Under the pieces are notes generated by a model, which was not told where the DNA came from, ran no database searches, and was given only the letters and a program-made list of their open reading frames with translations. This document shows positions 21,719 to 34,400 of a stretch of DNA of 64,000 bases, piece by piece. Within the stretch, counting starts at the first letter, position 1, and each line of letters starts with the position of its first letter. Source of the DNA: Rattus norvegicus (lineage: Eukaryota; Chordata; Mammalia; Rodentia; Muridae); contig NC_086021.1 in the NCBI RefSeq assembly GCF_036323735.1, forward strand, positions 128,107,976-128,171,975, in the 5' to 3' direction. Both the position numbers and the translations under genes were made by a program.

Positions 21719-21742
21719 AAAAAAAAAAAAAAAAAAAAAAAA
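21719..21742. repeat. A-rich run
   Basis: About 24 A on the plus strand, U-rich in the CDAN1 transcript sense, beside its candidate poly(A) signal. Confidence 0.95.
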
Positions 21743-22326
21743 CAAACCCAAGCCCCTTAAATTTTCTATACCAGGCTTAGTCTGACTAACTCCCTGCAAA
21801 GAGGCGAAGGTCCATATGAGACCAAGTTCCACTTAGGTGATTCCTACCTTATTGGCTGCCAATATTTGGGGGTAGGGGTGACAGTCCAGCTTCTGGACTC
21901 AAGAAAATGTTTTGTCAATGTTCTCATAAGCAGAAGTTCTTTGCCTATTAAGATTTCTCAGAACCACAAAGTTTCAAGAGATGCTGGGATAGCAGCAACT
22001 TGAGGCTCGAAATAACATTGATCAGCACACGCATTTCTTTTAGCATCTGGATTAGAAATGCTAGCCCTTTTGCTCCAAGGTTAGAGTCTCTGGGCTTTTC
22101 CACTGTGACTCTGAATCAGGTTCTCCTTCCTCTAGATCTCAGGTGTTGAGGCCTGCATCTGGATGCTTGAAGCAACACACTTCCTTCACTTAGGAGCAGA
22201 GCAGCAAGCCCGATTACACACCTGGACACTCTTGCCCCAGCAGGGCGTGCAGTGGGTTCTTGAGCCTCCTCCTGAGGCTCAGGAGGCAGGTTCTGGTGAC
22301 TTGCCCAAGAGGGCTGCTTCCCAGCC

Positions 22327-22452
22327 CTAGCTTTGGGCTAGCACTGTCCCTCGATTTGGTTGCATAAGTTCACAAGCTCTCAGCTGGGGTTCTAGCAGAT
22401 GGGGCTCAGCTAGGAACAAGCGAAATAGTGTTGACAATTCTTCTGAGAAGTC
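22327..22452 (-). CDS. Cdan1: CDAN1 last coding exon and stop
   Basis: The acceptor is tactttag. It encodes 41 residues, DFSEELSTLF through GTVLAQS, and ends with TAG at 22329-22327. Confidence 0.95.
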   Translation of the reverse strand, partial: DFSEELSTLFRLFLAEPHLLEPQLRACELMQPNRGTVLAQS

Positions 22453-25400
22453 CTAAAGTAAGTAGAAAGGTTAAGAAAAGTAATTCTGGATGTTCTGTCC
22501 TTTCTAAGGTCAGTCCCACCCGAATAATCACTCACAGCCAGTGAAACACTGATAACCCAGCTATTTCATCTAATGTCTTCTCTGCAGAAATGGATATAAA
22601 CCTCCATGGCTGGTAAACTGAGGCATTAAGTTCCAGCAGGGAAAGTGGACTCTATTAAGAAGCAGAGGCTTTAACATTTTCAAGCACAAAGTATTAATCT
22701 TATTTTAACAGCACTATTTTGCTCTAAATCACAAGAGCATTTTAAATATAAGCCAACATTTACTTGAGTTTCAAATCCCCAATATTCACTGTGCCATGCC
22801 TATTTCTAATTGTCCTCCTTTCCCTCTGTTCTTCTGAGAGTCTTACAAAGTAGTCACTTAGATCAAACCCAATACATGGTCTCGTGGTAGTCCTGGAAAC
22901 ACTTTGGCAAAAAGGCACATAGCTGTAGCTATGGTGGGCTCACAGTTAGAATCTCATTCCCAGCAAGTAGAAAGAATGCAAGTTTGTGGTTTGTGGGCTA
23001 CAAAAGCAATCTTTAGGACAAATGAGACATATCTTCAAGACAAAGGGATTAACATTAAGATTCCTTACCCCTGGCCACTGGGCTTCATTAAGGCTGACTA
23101 AGCAGGCTTCTATTTCCAAATGCCCCATGAGATCCTTTTCTACCAGCTCCCGGAGTAAGAACAGTAGCAGGTCCCACTGCAAAACACCACAGAGAAAGTC
23201 AAAAGTTGTCAGGATCATATAGTAGTCCTAACAGTAGAGACTGAGGACTGTACAGTAGTCCCAAGAGTAGACATCTCGAAGGACAGAGCTGGAGATAACA
23301 GAGTTGGAGATAATGGCTCAACATGCTGTTAAAAGCAATTCAACACTCAGGAGGCAGAGGCAGAGGTGCAGGGGTAGAGGATCTCAGGTCAGCCAGGTCT
23401 ACAGAGTAAGTTCCAGCTATATAGAGAGAGTTCTGGCTACACAGAGAAATAATGTTTTGGGATGGAGAGATGGCTCAGAGGTTAAAAATACTGTCTGCTC
23501 TTCCAGAGGTTTTGAGTTCAATTCCCAGCAACACATGGTGGCTCACAACCACCTATAATCAGATCTGGCGCCCTCTTCTGGCATGCAGGCAAGAAAGCTG
23601 TATGATGTATACATGATAAATAAATGTTAAAAAAAAAAAAAAAGAAACAATGTCTTGAACTCCCCCCTAATAATAAAAAAATAAAATAAATGATTATAAA
23701 CTATTTACAAATAAACACACACACACAAAAGAAAAGAAAAGAAAAGAAAGCTGCCCCGAGGAGGAAATTGAGACAAAGGGAATCTGCTTTTGCATGGATG
23801 TGGAAGAAAACAATAAAAACAGCAGTTATACAATTTGGGGTGGGCCACTGGATAATGTTAAGAACATGACTTGCAGGGATGAAGGGATTGATTGATCAGC
23901 AGAGTTCCTGATGTGCAAACATGCCTGTGTCATGGGAGTCCAGTAGCAAGGGCCAGCTCTCCCATGTTCATACTTACAAGGCTGGCTCGCCCACAACTCC
24001 TTACCCCGGAAAGTGTGTAAGACTGCTTTCTGGAGTACTGCAGTGGTTAGGGGCAGGGCCAGCTCTTCCTTGGATCCAAGTTGTATGAGTGTCTACCTGT
24101 AACCCTACTGCTAGATAGGAAAATCCTGGAAGCCAGCTAGTTTAGCCAATCAGTGAGTTTTAGGTTCAGTAAGAACAGTGCTCACTAGTAAGTACACATA
24201 CTACCCCCTAATATGACTACAGGAGCTGGGCATGATGGCTCAAATTTGTAATCTGCACTTGAGAGGCAGAGGCAGGAAGAGTGCTGTGAATTTAAGGCCA
24301 ACATGGACTACAGAGTGAGATCCTAGCTGAAAATCCACATGCATGGGCCTAAGTGGTGGCTCAAAGCACTTGCTGCTCAGCAATTCACTTCTCAGTATTG
24401 ACAAGGTAGCTCACAGCCACCCTAGTTCTAGTGGATCTAACAGATATATTAATGGTGCACACATGCGGACAAAACATTTATATACATAAATCTAACTACC
24501 TCCTAACAAAAATTACTTACCTCTCTTGGCCGAGTATCAGCCAGAAGCCCTACATTTCTTGGGCTGAGTAGAAGCTGCAATGGAACTGGCCCCTGGAAGT
24601 CATCCTTCCACAAGGAAAGCAGCATATGCAGAAGCCTTCGAGCGTGTCCTCGATCCAGCCTGTGCTGTGTTGGGGGCCCTAAGATGGGGATCTGGTCTGC
24701 AACTATAGGGAAAAAAGAAAAGGTAGAAGAGCATGTCCTATGCTTCTAAACTTGCTTGTATCCAACCTTGGGGTTTGGAGAATGTGGCACGAGGGACTTG
24801 GTAGAAAAGAGCCATACCTAGAAGGGACGCCAACTCTACAGAGCACTTGGCCAGATGCTGCTCAGCAGTCGGGCACAGAAACTGTGGGGTGGAAAAGGAG
24901 AAATAAGCATCATTTTTACTGCTCTGAGGATTGGTCCTGAGCCAGTGTGGGTCATGCCACATCTCACCTGGCGGCATTTCAGTGACTGGCCCAGCTGGTT
25001 TAGGAGCTGTTCCAGATGCTCTGGGGAAACTCCCTCCTCAGGGTCCCGAGGTCCGGCAGCCAGGGAGAGCACATCCTGTAGAGAGCAGTGATGAAACTTT
25101 ATGCCAGAATGCCAGAAACTTGGTTTGGGATGGGAACCAGCCAGTGGAGAGAGGCAGAAGGAAAACAGAGCCCAAGGGAGTGAAGCAACTGGGTCAAGGT
25201 GTTCTTATGGCTGAGGCTCAGGCAGTAACAGCACAGCTAGAGAAGCAATCATATGGGAAATCCAGAGGGAAGTGGATGGAGTGCTAAGCCTGTAGACTGT
25301 GTGCTGCCAGAGAGCGCAAAAGGTGTCACTCACTTTGAGACAAAACAACCAATTCCCAGAGGGCATCTTAAAATCCTTAGGGAAAATGTCCTATCTAGAG

Positions 25401-28400
25401 TCTGAATACTTCTCTCTCAATGCTCCTCTGAGATCTCAAAATAGAATCCTCTGCATACTGAGAAGCTAGCTTGATACCTTTCTCTCTCCTTCCTAAAGTC
25501 CCCATCTGTAGACATTTCTTTCTAGTCTCTCTCTATTTCTTTATTATACTACCTTTATACTTTCTACTTCTTTATTTATACTACTTTTGTTTGGAGCAGG
25601 GCCAGATAGTATTTTAGCTCTTGGGAGTCACAAGGGCTAAATACTGTTTCAACTATTCATCTCTGCTTTGGTAGCACAGAACCAGCCACAGACGATTTAT
25701 AAACAAATGGATTAGTAAACTTTTATGTATATAAACAAACAGCAGTCTCATTTAGGGTCATTTAGGCTATACAATTAGTCTCTTTCTCTAGACACCATGT
25801 GCTATGATATAGAGTTTACACTATCTACTTTTATAAGTTATCTTAAGAAAGTCTTACTTAAGTTGCCCAGACTGGCTTGTGATCCTCCTGCCTCAGCCTC
25901 CAGAATAACTGGGAGTCCAGGCCTGCACTCAATTGAGGCCCAGCTTTTATTTATTTCTTAATCACATGAGAACTTCTGGTCAGTGCTTAGTGACTAGCAT
26001 TATCTCCCACCATGTCCAGACACTGACTGCCCCTCAAAGACTTCCCCACTCTGCAGCCCTTTACCGCCATGTGTGTAGGATGCATTTAGTCAAACACTTC
26101 AGCTCTGGCCCGTTGTGGTGCTATATGCCTTTAGTCCTAGTTCTTGGGAGCCAAAGGCAGGTGGATGTCTGTGAGTCTGAGGTCAGCTTGGGATCCATAG
26201 TGAGTTCTAGGCCAACCAGACCTACATAATGGGACCCTGTCTCAAACAAGCAAGCAAACAACCCACCCAACCCTTTAGATATAATTTTTTGGATGATTCT
26301 AGAACAAAGGCCTTAGGAAAACTAATTCAGCTCTGTTCTATGTGATCCCATTCAGTAAGGAAAGAAACAAACCAGCCAGACAAAACACAAAGCTTCTATA
26401 CAAATCCTGAAGCCAATGTGAAAAGAAGCAAGCAGCAGGGAGAGGGAATGGGAAAGCCAAGGGAGTAGGGTAGCTGTGTACTTTTATCTCGGAGATGAGG
26501 TGGGAGGGGAGGGGAGCATGGTGCTCACAGGCTCGGGAGCAGCCCCTCCGCTCCACCCGGGCAGTTGGCTCAGGACCCTGGGCTCGTAGCATGCGACTCA
26601 CGGCTGCTTTCACCTCCCTTCTAATCAGCGCTGCCAGGCAGAGGGAAAACAAGAATGGAGTTACTGGAATGTTTCCCTGCATGGGCTTGCCATGACAACC
26701 CACACCTTTCACTGGTTTTAAATGGCTCATCTAGTCTCCCACAAACTGTTCAATACCCTGCCTGTCCATCTTTAAAAACTTGGTTCAGTCACTCCTTTTC
26801 TAGATAGACCTCACCTGTAATGTTGGCAGACAACCAAGAGCAGGCTTTCTCTGTTGCAAGCCCCACAGCAATGTTCTCTGCACTGCTTAGAACCTGTGGC
26901 ACAGAAGGACTGCTGAGTCAGGGACTTGGGAAGGCAGGTAGTACAACATTGGATTCTACAGTTCAGGGCCCACCCTACAACAGCCTCACACAGGTACATG
27001 TGTACACATATGTGTACATGCATGCCTGCCTACTGGCCTGCTAGCTGCAGGCTTGCTTCCTACGTACAGCAGCTGGGGTCTCCTCTGGTAACAATGCTCG
27101 CAGGGCAGTGGGGCTCTTCTTTTGGCAGAACCTACAAAAAGACAGAAGGGGGGGTCAATGTCTGGATATTGTAGGTGAATTCCCAAGTGCAGCAGGCCTA
27201 TGACCTGGAAACTCTAACTCAGAAAGAAGTGCTGCCCATTCTCCTACCCCACCACTGATGCTGGAGGAAGGAGAGACCCGCCCATTAGTCCTACATCACA
27301 CACATCCAACTCAATATCTGGACTCCATGCCCAAAGACATAATCCTACAGAAAAGGAACAGAGCACAAAAGGGGAGAAAGAAACAGAAATGGAGCAAATG
27401 GGATGTGAAAGAGGCAAAAAAAAAAAAAAGAGCAGGAAAAAAAATCAAAAGGAAGCTGTGTGTGCTGGCTCATGCCTGTGATCTCAGCACTTGGAAGTTT
27501 GAGGTCCGACTACAGAGTGGGACCCAGTCTTAACAAAAAATGTGCAGAACCAGGAGGAGACTTCAGGAAATGAGAAGGCTCAGATGGGTTGACAGTTCTT
27601 ACTCTCGCCCCTGGGTCAATGCTTGGGCCCCATGGGGGCACAGCTGAGAACACAAGAATTCCAACAGCTGTGCTGGATCTCCCCCTTCTTGTCCCCGTGT
27701 CACCAGCTGCTCCTGAAGAAGTGACTCTGCTTGATGCACCAAGTCTGCTACCAGTGTCGCCCTGTAGCAGGGAGAGCAAGGTTGGGGCAGTTAGGAAAGT
27801 TAAGGAGAAAGAGCTGCAAACGGAAGACATTTGGTCAGAATGTCCTTCAAAGGATAAAAGAAATTTCAGCCTCCCTCTCCCCCCCCAGGTTGACTGCTCA
27901 GTTGGGAAACAGGTTAAAAGTTTTTTTTTTTTTTTTTTGAGCTGAGGACCGAACCCAGGGCCTTGCGCTTGCTGGGCAATCGCTTTACTACTGAGCTAAA
28001 TCCCCAACCCCCAGGTTAAAAGTTTAAAGGTAAAAAATGAAAGGGGCTGAGAGCAGGATTCTCACTCCACTCTTACTTGATGTGTTTGACACAGTTTGAT
28101 CCAATTCTTTCTGCCACAAATTCTACAGTCCTGCGCAGGGAGGGTGGCTGGTTGTGGAAAAAGGCCTCAGCGAGTTGAGCCTGGCAGAAGTTGGAGGCAG
28201 GTATAGTAGTACCATGAGGGCTTCCTTCTGCCTCCCTCACCAACTGCCTCCCTGTTTCCCTGTCCTTTGCCCTTACCTGCAACCCCTGGCTGGTCTTGAG
28301 AGGCAGGGTTCCCAGGCTAGTGGTTGTAGTGGGAGTGATTTTCCTCACAAAGCCTCCACTCCGCCCACTGCTTCCAGAAACCCAGGAAGCAAGCAGTTTC

Positions 28401-31400
28401 CGGAGCTCTCCTGTAGAGGAGTTGAAGTTCTTACTTCCAAAATTATTTCCCTGTCCTCCCTCACACATCATGACCTTTGTGGAGCAAAGAAGATGAACTA
28501 CCCAGAGAGCCTAAAGACAGAACAGTCTGCTGAGGGGTCAGGTCCTTTTGGGTATCCATGACAGGCCAGGTCATGGACCATAAGGGGAGACAGAGATGCT
28601 TACCAATGTAAGGGCAACAGGTATATAACAGCTGCTGGTCCACAACAGGTACACTGTCCTGGGGGAGAATAGGCCAAGATTGGAAGGGGAAGGCAGGTAG
28701 TCTCCCTTCCCTCCAAATGTGCAGAGATAGAAGTCTTTTCTAGCTTGTCTCCTGCCAGCTCTTTATCTATTCAGCTCATTTATCTGGTTTGACACTCACC
28801 AATCCATGCTCTGAAGTAGTTGTGTCCACCTCAAAGGCATCTACCTGACCATCTTCTAGAAAGAATAAGTCCTCAGGAACTGTAGGTATCTGGTAAGAGA
28901 GGAAGGTAGTCAGAACACTATTGGCATGCTAAGATTTGCCATAGTTTCTAAATCTATTGGGGCCCTGGGTCAAGCAAGTTGTCTTCTGAAGCCATAGCAA
29001 TACCCATCCCTCCTCTGTCCCAAATCTCCCTCAGACTCTAAAACTCTGTGGTCTGCCATGGCAGCCATCTACTACCCTATCTAGGCCATCGATCTGCTAC
29101 CTGGAAAAGCCATCCCAGGACAGCAAGCAGCAGCAGCTTATTCAGGAAGCACATCTCTCCTTCATTCTCCTTTGATAAGACCAAACTCCTAAAAGGTAAA
29201 TGGAGGATGTGAATAGACTTGTGCCAAGGACAGAAGGCGGTAAACAAAAGCTATCGCTAGGAAGGGAGTTCTCAAAAGCAGACCTCAGTCACACTACTGT
29301 TGGGAAGACCAACAGGATCTCAGTGAGACTTGTACCTTACATCCTTCTTGGCTAGGCCATATGATAAAGGAGGAGGACCATGGGAATGGAAGACAATTAT
29401 CACAGTTCTGCCTCTCTTGAGGTGATCATAGCTGTGGAACCACATAGAAGCATAGACTTCTAGGCCCACTTTATAAATAGCAAGGGTATGCAAATCAGTC
29501 ATGTTCTACTCACCGATGTAAGTGCAGCAGGAGAGTAAAGACACTCCGGTAATAGTCCAGCAAGGGGACAATGTGGTCAGCAAAAGAGAGGAATTCCACC
29601 AGCCAGGGCACAGTGAGCACTGCCCGACGGGCCCACAACCCCTGCTGCAACAGAGCCCGTATATCCAGAACAGGAGGGACCTGGGAAAGTCAGGATTCTG
29701 TCAATAAGCAGGCCCTTAAAAGGGGCTGGCTGACACCCTCTAAACTGCCAGGGGACTAGAATAGTCAAGGAAACCATTCAGCCTCCACATTTTTCTGGTC
29801 TCCCCAGCACTTCCTTACCTAGATCTTCCCATGCTCACCTGGCTCCTGAGGGCCAGAATAGAGTCCTGAAGCTCACGGGTTGGGGGCGGTTCATGTCCCC
29901 GGTATGGCAGGAAAGCCACAAAGCCCAGAAATTTAGCCAAAAGTCTAAGACTAAGAAGCACTACAGCAAATTGCCTCCGTTCACCCTGCATGAGGAATCA
30001 AGTGACACAGTACCCTTTGCATGAGTCTTCTGGAACAATTTAAAATCTGTTAAAGTTTTCCCTCAACACCCATCCTTTCCCCCCTAGATCAGACCCTATT
30101 ATCCCCCTCGTTCTGTCTTCTAACCTGCCAGTCCACGTCAGATTCCCCATCTTCATCACCAGGCTCGTGCTGAGGCAGGCGAAGGCCATTGAGCTCCCGA
30201 ATCTTTAAACTTAAACTATCCATGAGATGCTGATTAAAATGAAAGCTTGAATGGAAAAAGAGCAAAAGACAAAACAAAAAAGGACTGAAATAGGTAAAAA
30301 AAAAAAAAAAAAAAAAAAAAATCCAGCATTTCGAGGAGATGCCCAGACAAAAAGACTCCTAAGAAAGATGAAGCTAAAGGACAATGAAATTACCTATGCA
30401 GACAAAAGAATGAGACGAAAGAGGAAATAAAAGTGGGAGGGGCCAGAAATCCCTTCCAGACATGTCCAACGTGAGGCCCAGGCAAAAGACAATGGTTTAC
30501 CCTTTGGGGAAACCAAATCTTTCTTGGACTCTGTTTCTCTCCCTGAGAAACACAGGAGACCCTTACCTGCTGGCACTCATGATGAAGTCCCTGAAGAAGC
30601 CTTGACAGCCTGGGAAGGTGGGGGGTGGGCAGGGTCCTCCACTGCTCTGAGGGGCTATAAGCCGTTCTTGGAGCTGCCGCAACCGTCCGAGCTTGTCAGC
30701 TCCTAGCATATTCAATACATCTGGAGCTTCCCCCAAAACAGATCCCCCAGCACCGCCAGGGCTCTGACACATCTGAGACGCCCGTGTCCGAAGGGAAGAA
30801 AGATATGAAAACCTGTAAGAGGTTTTGACTAACAGGATACTGGGAAAGTAGGCTTGGGTTATAGCTTAGTGGAGAACACTTGCCCAGCATGAGCAAGACC
30901 CTGGGTCTGAAAGAAAGTAATGAACAGTACAGAGGCTTTATCTTCTGATTTGAAAGGTGAGGAGATGAAAACCGCAAGGCCCGGCATGCATTGTTGGCCT
31001 CAGGTCACTAAAACAAGGGTTTGAAGATACCATGACTACTAAGCTGTCTTTGTACCCTTGCACAAGTCAAGAAAGGGATGGTGGTGAGAGGCTAAATAAG
31101 GGCATGGAGTCCAAGGCATGTCAGAGAAGTTAGAGAACACTGTCCATCAAGTTTGAACTATCTCCCAAAGAGAAGGTATTCTTTTTAAATATGTAGCCAG
31201 ACAGAACCTATTAGGTTGTCTACCTGACCCAGAGTATCAACCTTTATTTAGCTGCCCCCATCTTTTGGCTCCCACTGTAGTTATTACCTGGAGAAGCTGC
31301 TTTTGGAAAAGCCGGACAAAGTGGCTGTGGCTGCAGGCTGCAGAAAGTTGACCCATCATGGCTCTGAGGAGAAAGAGTAGACACAGTGTGGGAAGTAGAC

Positions 31401-34400
31401 AGGTGATATAGTCTGGCTGTTTACCAAAGACATGAACAAACTCCCTTGCCAGGAAGCCCACACAGGAGAAGGTAAGAAACGTTTCCTTCACTACCAAGGT
31501 AACTCCAGGCTGGATAGACTTATTAATCTACTAAGAAATGCCCTCTCAGATCTTCAGACATGCTCAGTGTCGGGGAGATAAGGACAGGATACTTGTTTGA
31601 CAGCCTGTGCAGTTTGATCTGAGCTTTGTCCTTTCCTAAGCTTTTGCCATTATAGAACAAGCGTGGTGCATTCCTGGGATTCAGAAACTAGAAAGATAAA
31701 TCCCTTTTGATCTAGGTAGACTGAGGAGAGATGGGTGAAAGGAGGGAAACCCTTCCCAACAAACACCCTAAATATTCCTGTGTTGCTGCTGTCAGAGCAA
31801 GGACTGAACTGAGCAGGGGCAGAACACCAACCTGATCCTGCTACCCAGCCCCTTCTCAAAATCCCAGCTGGGTTCCTCGTGGTGGTCTTCCCATTCTCGA
31901 AGTACCTCATAGAACACATCTCTGAAAGATATGGAAGCTTGATCAGTTGACTCCCAGTTGCCTACAACCACTTCCCATAGCACTTTCCCTTGCTTGGAAG
32001 GTTTAAGATAAGTCTGCCCACAGTGCCAGTCTTTAACCCCCAAAGCTCTCTACAAGATGGTAATGTTACAGACCCAGCAGCAGCACATCACAGGCATCTG
32101 TGGACAGGGAAAGCTGACCCTAAGCTTTCAGGGATTCAGGTCTGTGGACATGAAACAGAATGAAGCCAACAGGCTTTATGATGACTGCCAGCCAAGGATC
32201 TGAACAGCAGTACCCACCACTTGCAGTGCCTAACTCCTAATTCTAGGAAAGTAAATAATTGTTTATTCCCTTTTCTTTTCACCTCTGCTTTTTAAAAGTA
32301 TGGAAGGCTCGATCACTGGAGAAGTTGGCACGATTGTCAGTTTCTGGCTGAAAGGAGACAGCTTGAGCAGAGGGTGGTATCACAAGGGAGACCTAAAACA
32401 TGGCAACATTAGAAAACAAGACCTGTTGGATCACGTTTAGAAAACTTTACTCCTTATTGTCGCCCAGAGTTAGCCCACTTGCCAGCACCAGGAAAATTGT
32501 CTTAATTTGCAGAACATCTAGGCTACTAGGTACCTAAGCAAGGGTAACTACCTTGGCAACACTGCCTTCATAAGCAGCTCGAAGGCGGCCTTGCAGAGCT
32601 GGTGAGAAGCACAGCAGCCGCTCATTCTCGGCCAGCAGCTTTAAGGTCCCTTTATCCAGGTAGGAGAGAACCCTGCAGGGACAGGTGTGCACATGACTGA
32701 GATGAGCACGCTGGCTGCAGACACAAAATCCATCTGAAGCATAAGGCACTGTGTAAGCCTAGATACGTATGGCAAGGTCAGGGGCTAAGAATCAAGATGA
32801 TAAAAGTAAAGGGTGAAGACATGAGACTTCATGGAGCTGAGAGCAAGAAAGCAGGCTAGGAACATCAGCTATGAACTTTATAAAGGTAAGCTGTCGGGTT
32901 GGGGATTTAGCTCAGTGGTACAGTGCTTGCCTAGGAAGCGCAAGGCCCTGGGTTCGGTCCCCAGCTCCGAAAAAAAGAAAAGAAAAAAAAAATAAAGGTA
33001 AGCTGTCACGTATTGTTGTTATTGTAGTACACGGGGCTCTCTATATGGCCAGCAAGCACTCCAGTGGTCTATATACTTAGGCCTTTTTGTATTTATTATT
33101 TGGGAATACCATTCAATATGTTTCAAAGGCTGGCTTTGAATTTTCTGCAGCCCGGGCAGGTCTTTAAACTTGCAATCCTTGCTTAGCACCAGACCCAGTC
33201 ATTTAATTTTTTTAAAGGATAAACTCATAGCCTTGATACAAAATTAAATGTTTCAGATGGGCCAGGAATGTTAGCGCATGCTTTTATTTCCAGAACTTTG
33301 GATAGACAGGCTGGCTAATCTATGCAGGTTTGAGCCCATCTTGTTCTACATAGGGAGTTCAAGGCCAGCAAGGGCTACATAGTATCACCCTGACTAAAAA
33401 AAAAAACAACAACAATCTCCTTCCCCTCAACAAAAGGTGCCAGGTGGAAAGGTCTAGGGCAACTGTATCTATTAAGCAAAGTCATGCATCCTACATGGCT
33501 AGAAACAGACAGATAAGACCCAAATGCCTCAGCTAGAAAAACTCACTGAAATTGATGCTCCAAAACCTGCACTGCAAAGAAGACACAATCATGGATGCTC
33601 CGAAACAGGGGAGTTTCCAGGGAATCTAGGCCAATAACAAACGGTTAGTTAAGAACTAACCCACCTGCAAACATCATTTCTTGAAATTAGACTTGCTTAC
33701 TGACCTAGGGCACCCTGACTCGATTCAAGGTCACTGTCCTTGGTGGCCGCCATTCTCCGGGCAGTAAGGAGCTGAAGGACGAAGAAAAGCTCCAGGAAAA
33801 GGTTTGGTACTAGGTTCTCTGGATATAACGAGAAATGCCATACCATTGCGCACTACTGACAACCAGGCCAAGGCTCTGTATGCTTCATCCCCTCTTACTC
33901 TGTAGTTTGCATGCATATCCACCGCTGTCCCTTTGAGCTCACTCACCAGCAATACATGAGGAGTAGATGAGGGCTACCAGCTCGAGGCGCTGTCGAGAAG
34001 ACACTCTGGCTGGGTCAGCAGGCTCTGCTGTGAGGTTTCCTGTTCTGTTGGGAACGGGAGACCCCGAGTCTGGGGCAGGGCAGGCCGGGGTAGGTGACTG
34101 CTGGAGCTGCTTGGATCTATGTGAACAAGAGAGATGTCATGATTACTCAGCCTGGCTTTCCAGTGACATTCACTTTCAGGTTCTGCCAGAGAAGACATCA
34201 ATAGCCCAGAAAGCAAACCCAGAATCCGGAAGGGAGAAATCAAGTTCGGGAAAAATCCCCGCAAGTCCCGCACAAGGAGGAAGCTGATATCCCAGGTGGC
34301 GGCAAAGCCATACCGCGCCTTCCTGAGCATCTCCCGCTCCTCTTGCAGACTTCTGCACCCTGGGGGAAGGCCAAGGCCCCAAGGGCTAGTGTCCAGGGCT

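Larger units (their letters stand above)
21690..22326 (-). other. Cdan1: CDAN1 3' UTR (proposed)
   Basis: About 630 nt of non-repetitive sequence lies between the stop and the first AATAAA on this strand. The end is placed 10-30 nt past that signal, and a longer form is possible. Confidence 0.55.
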
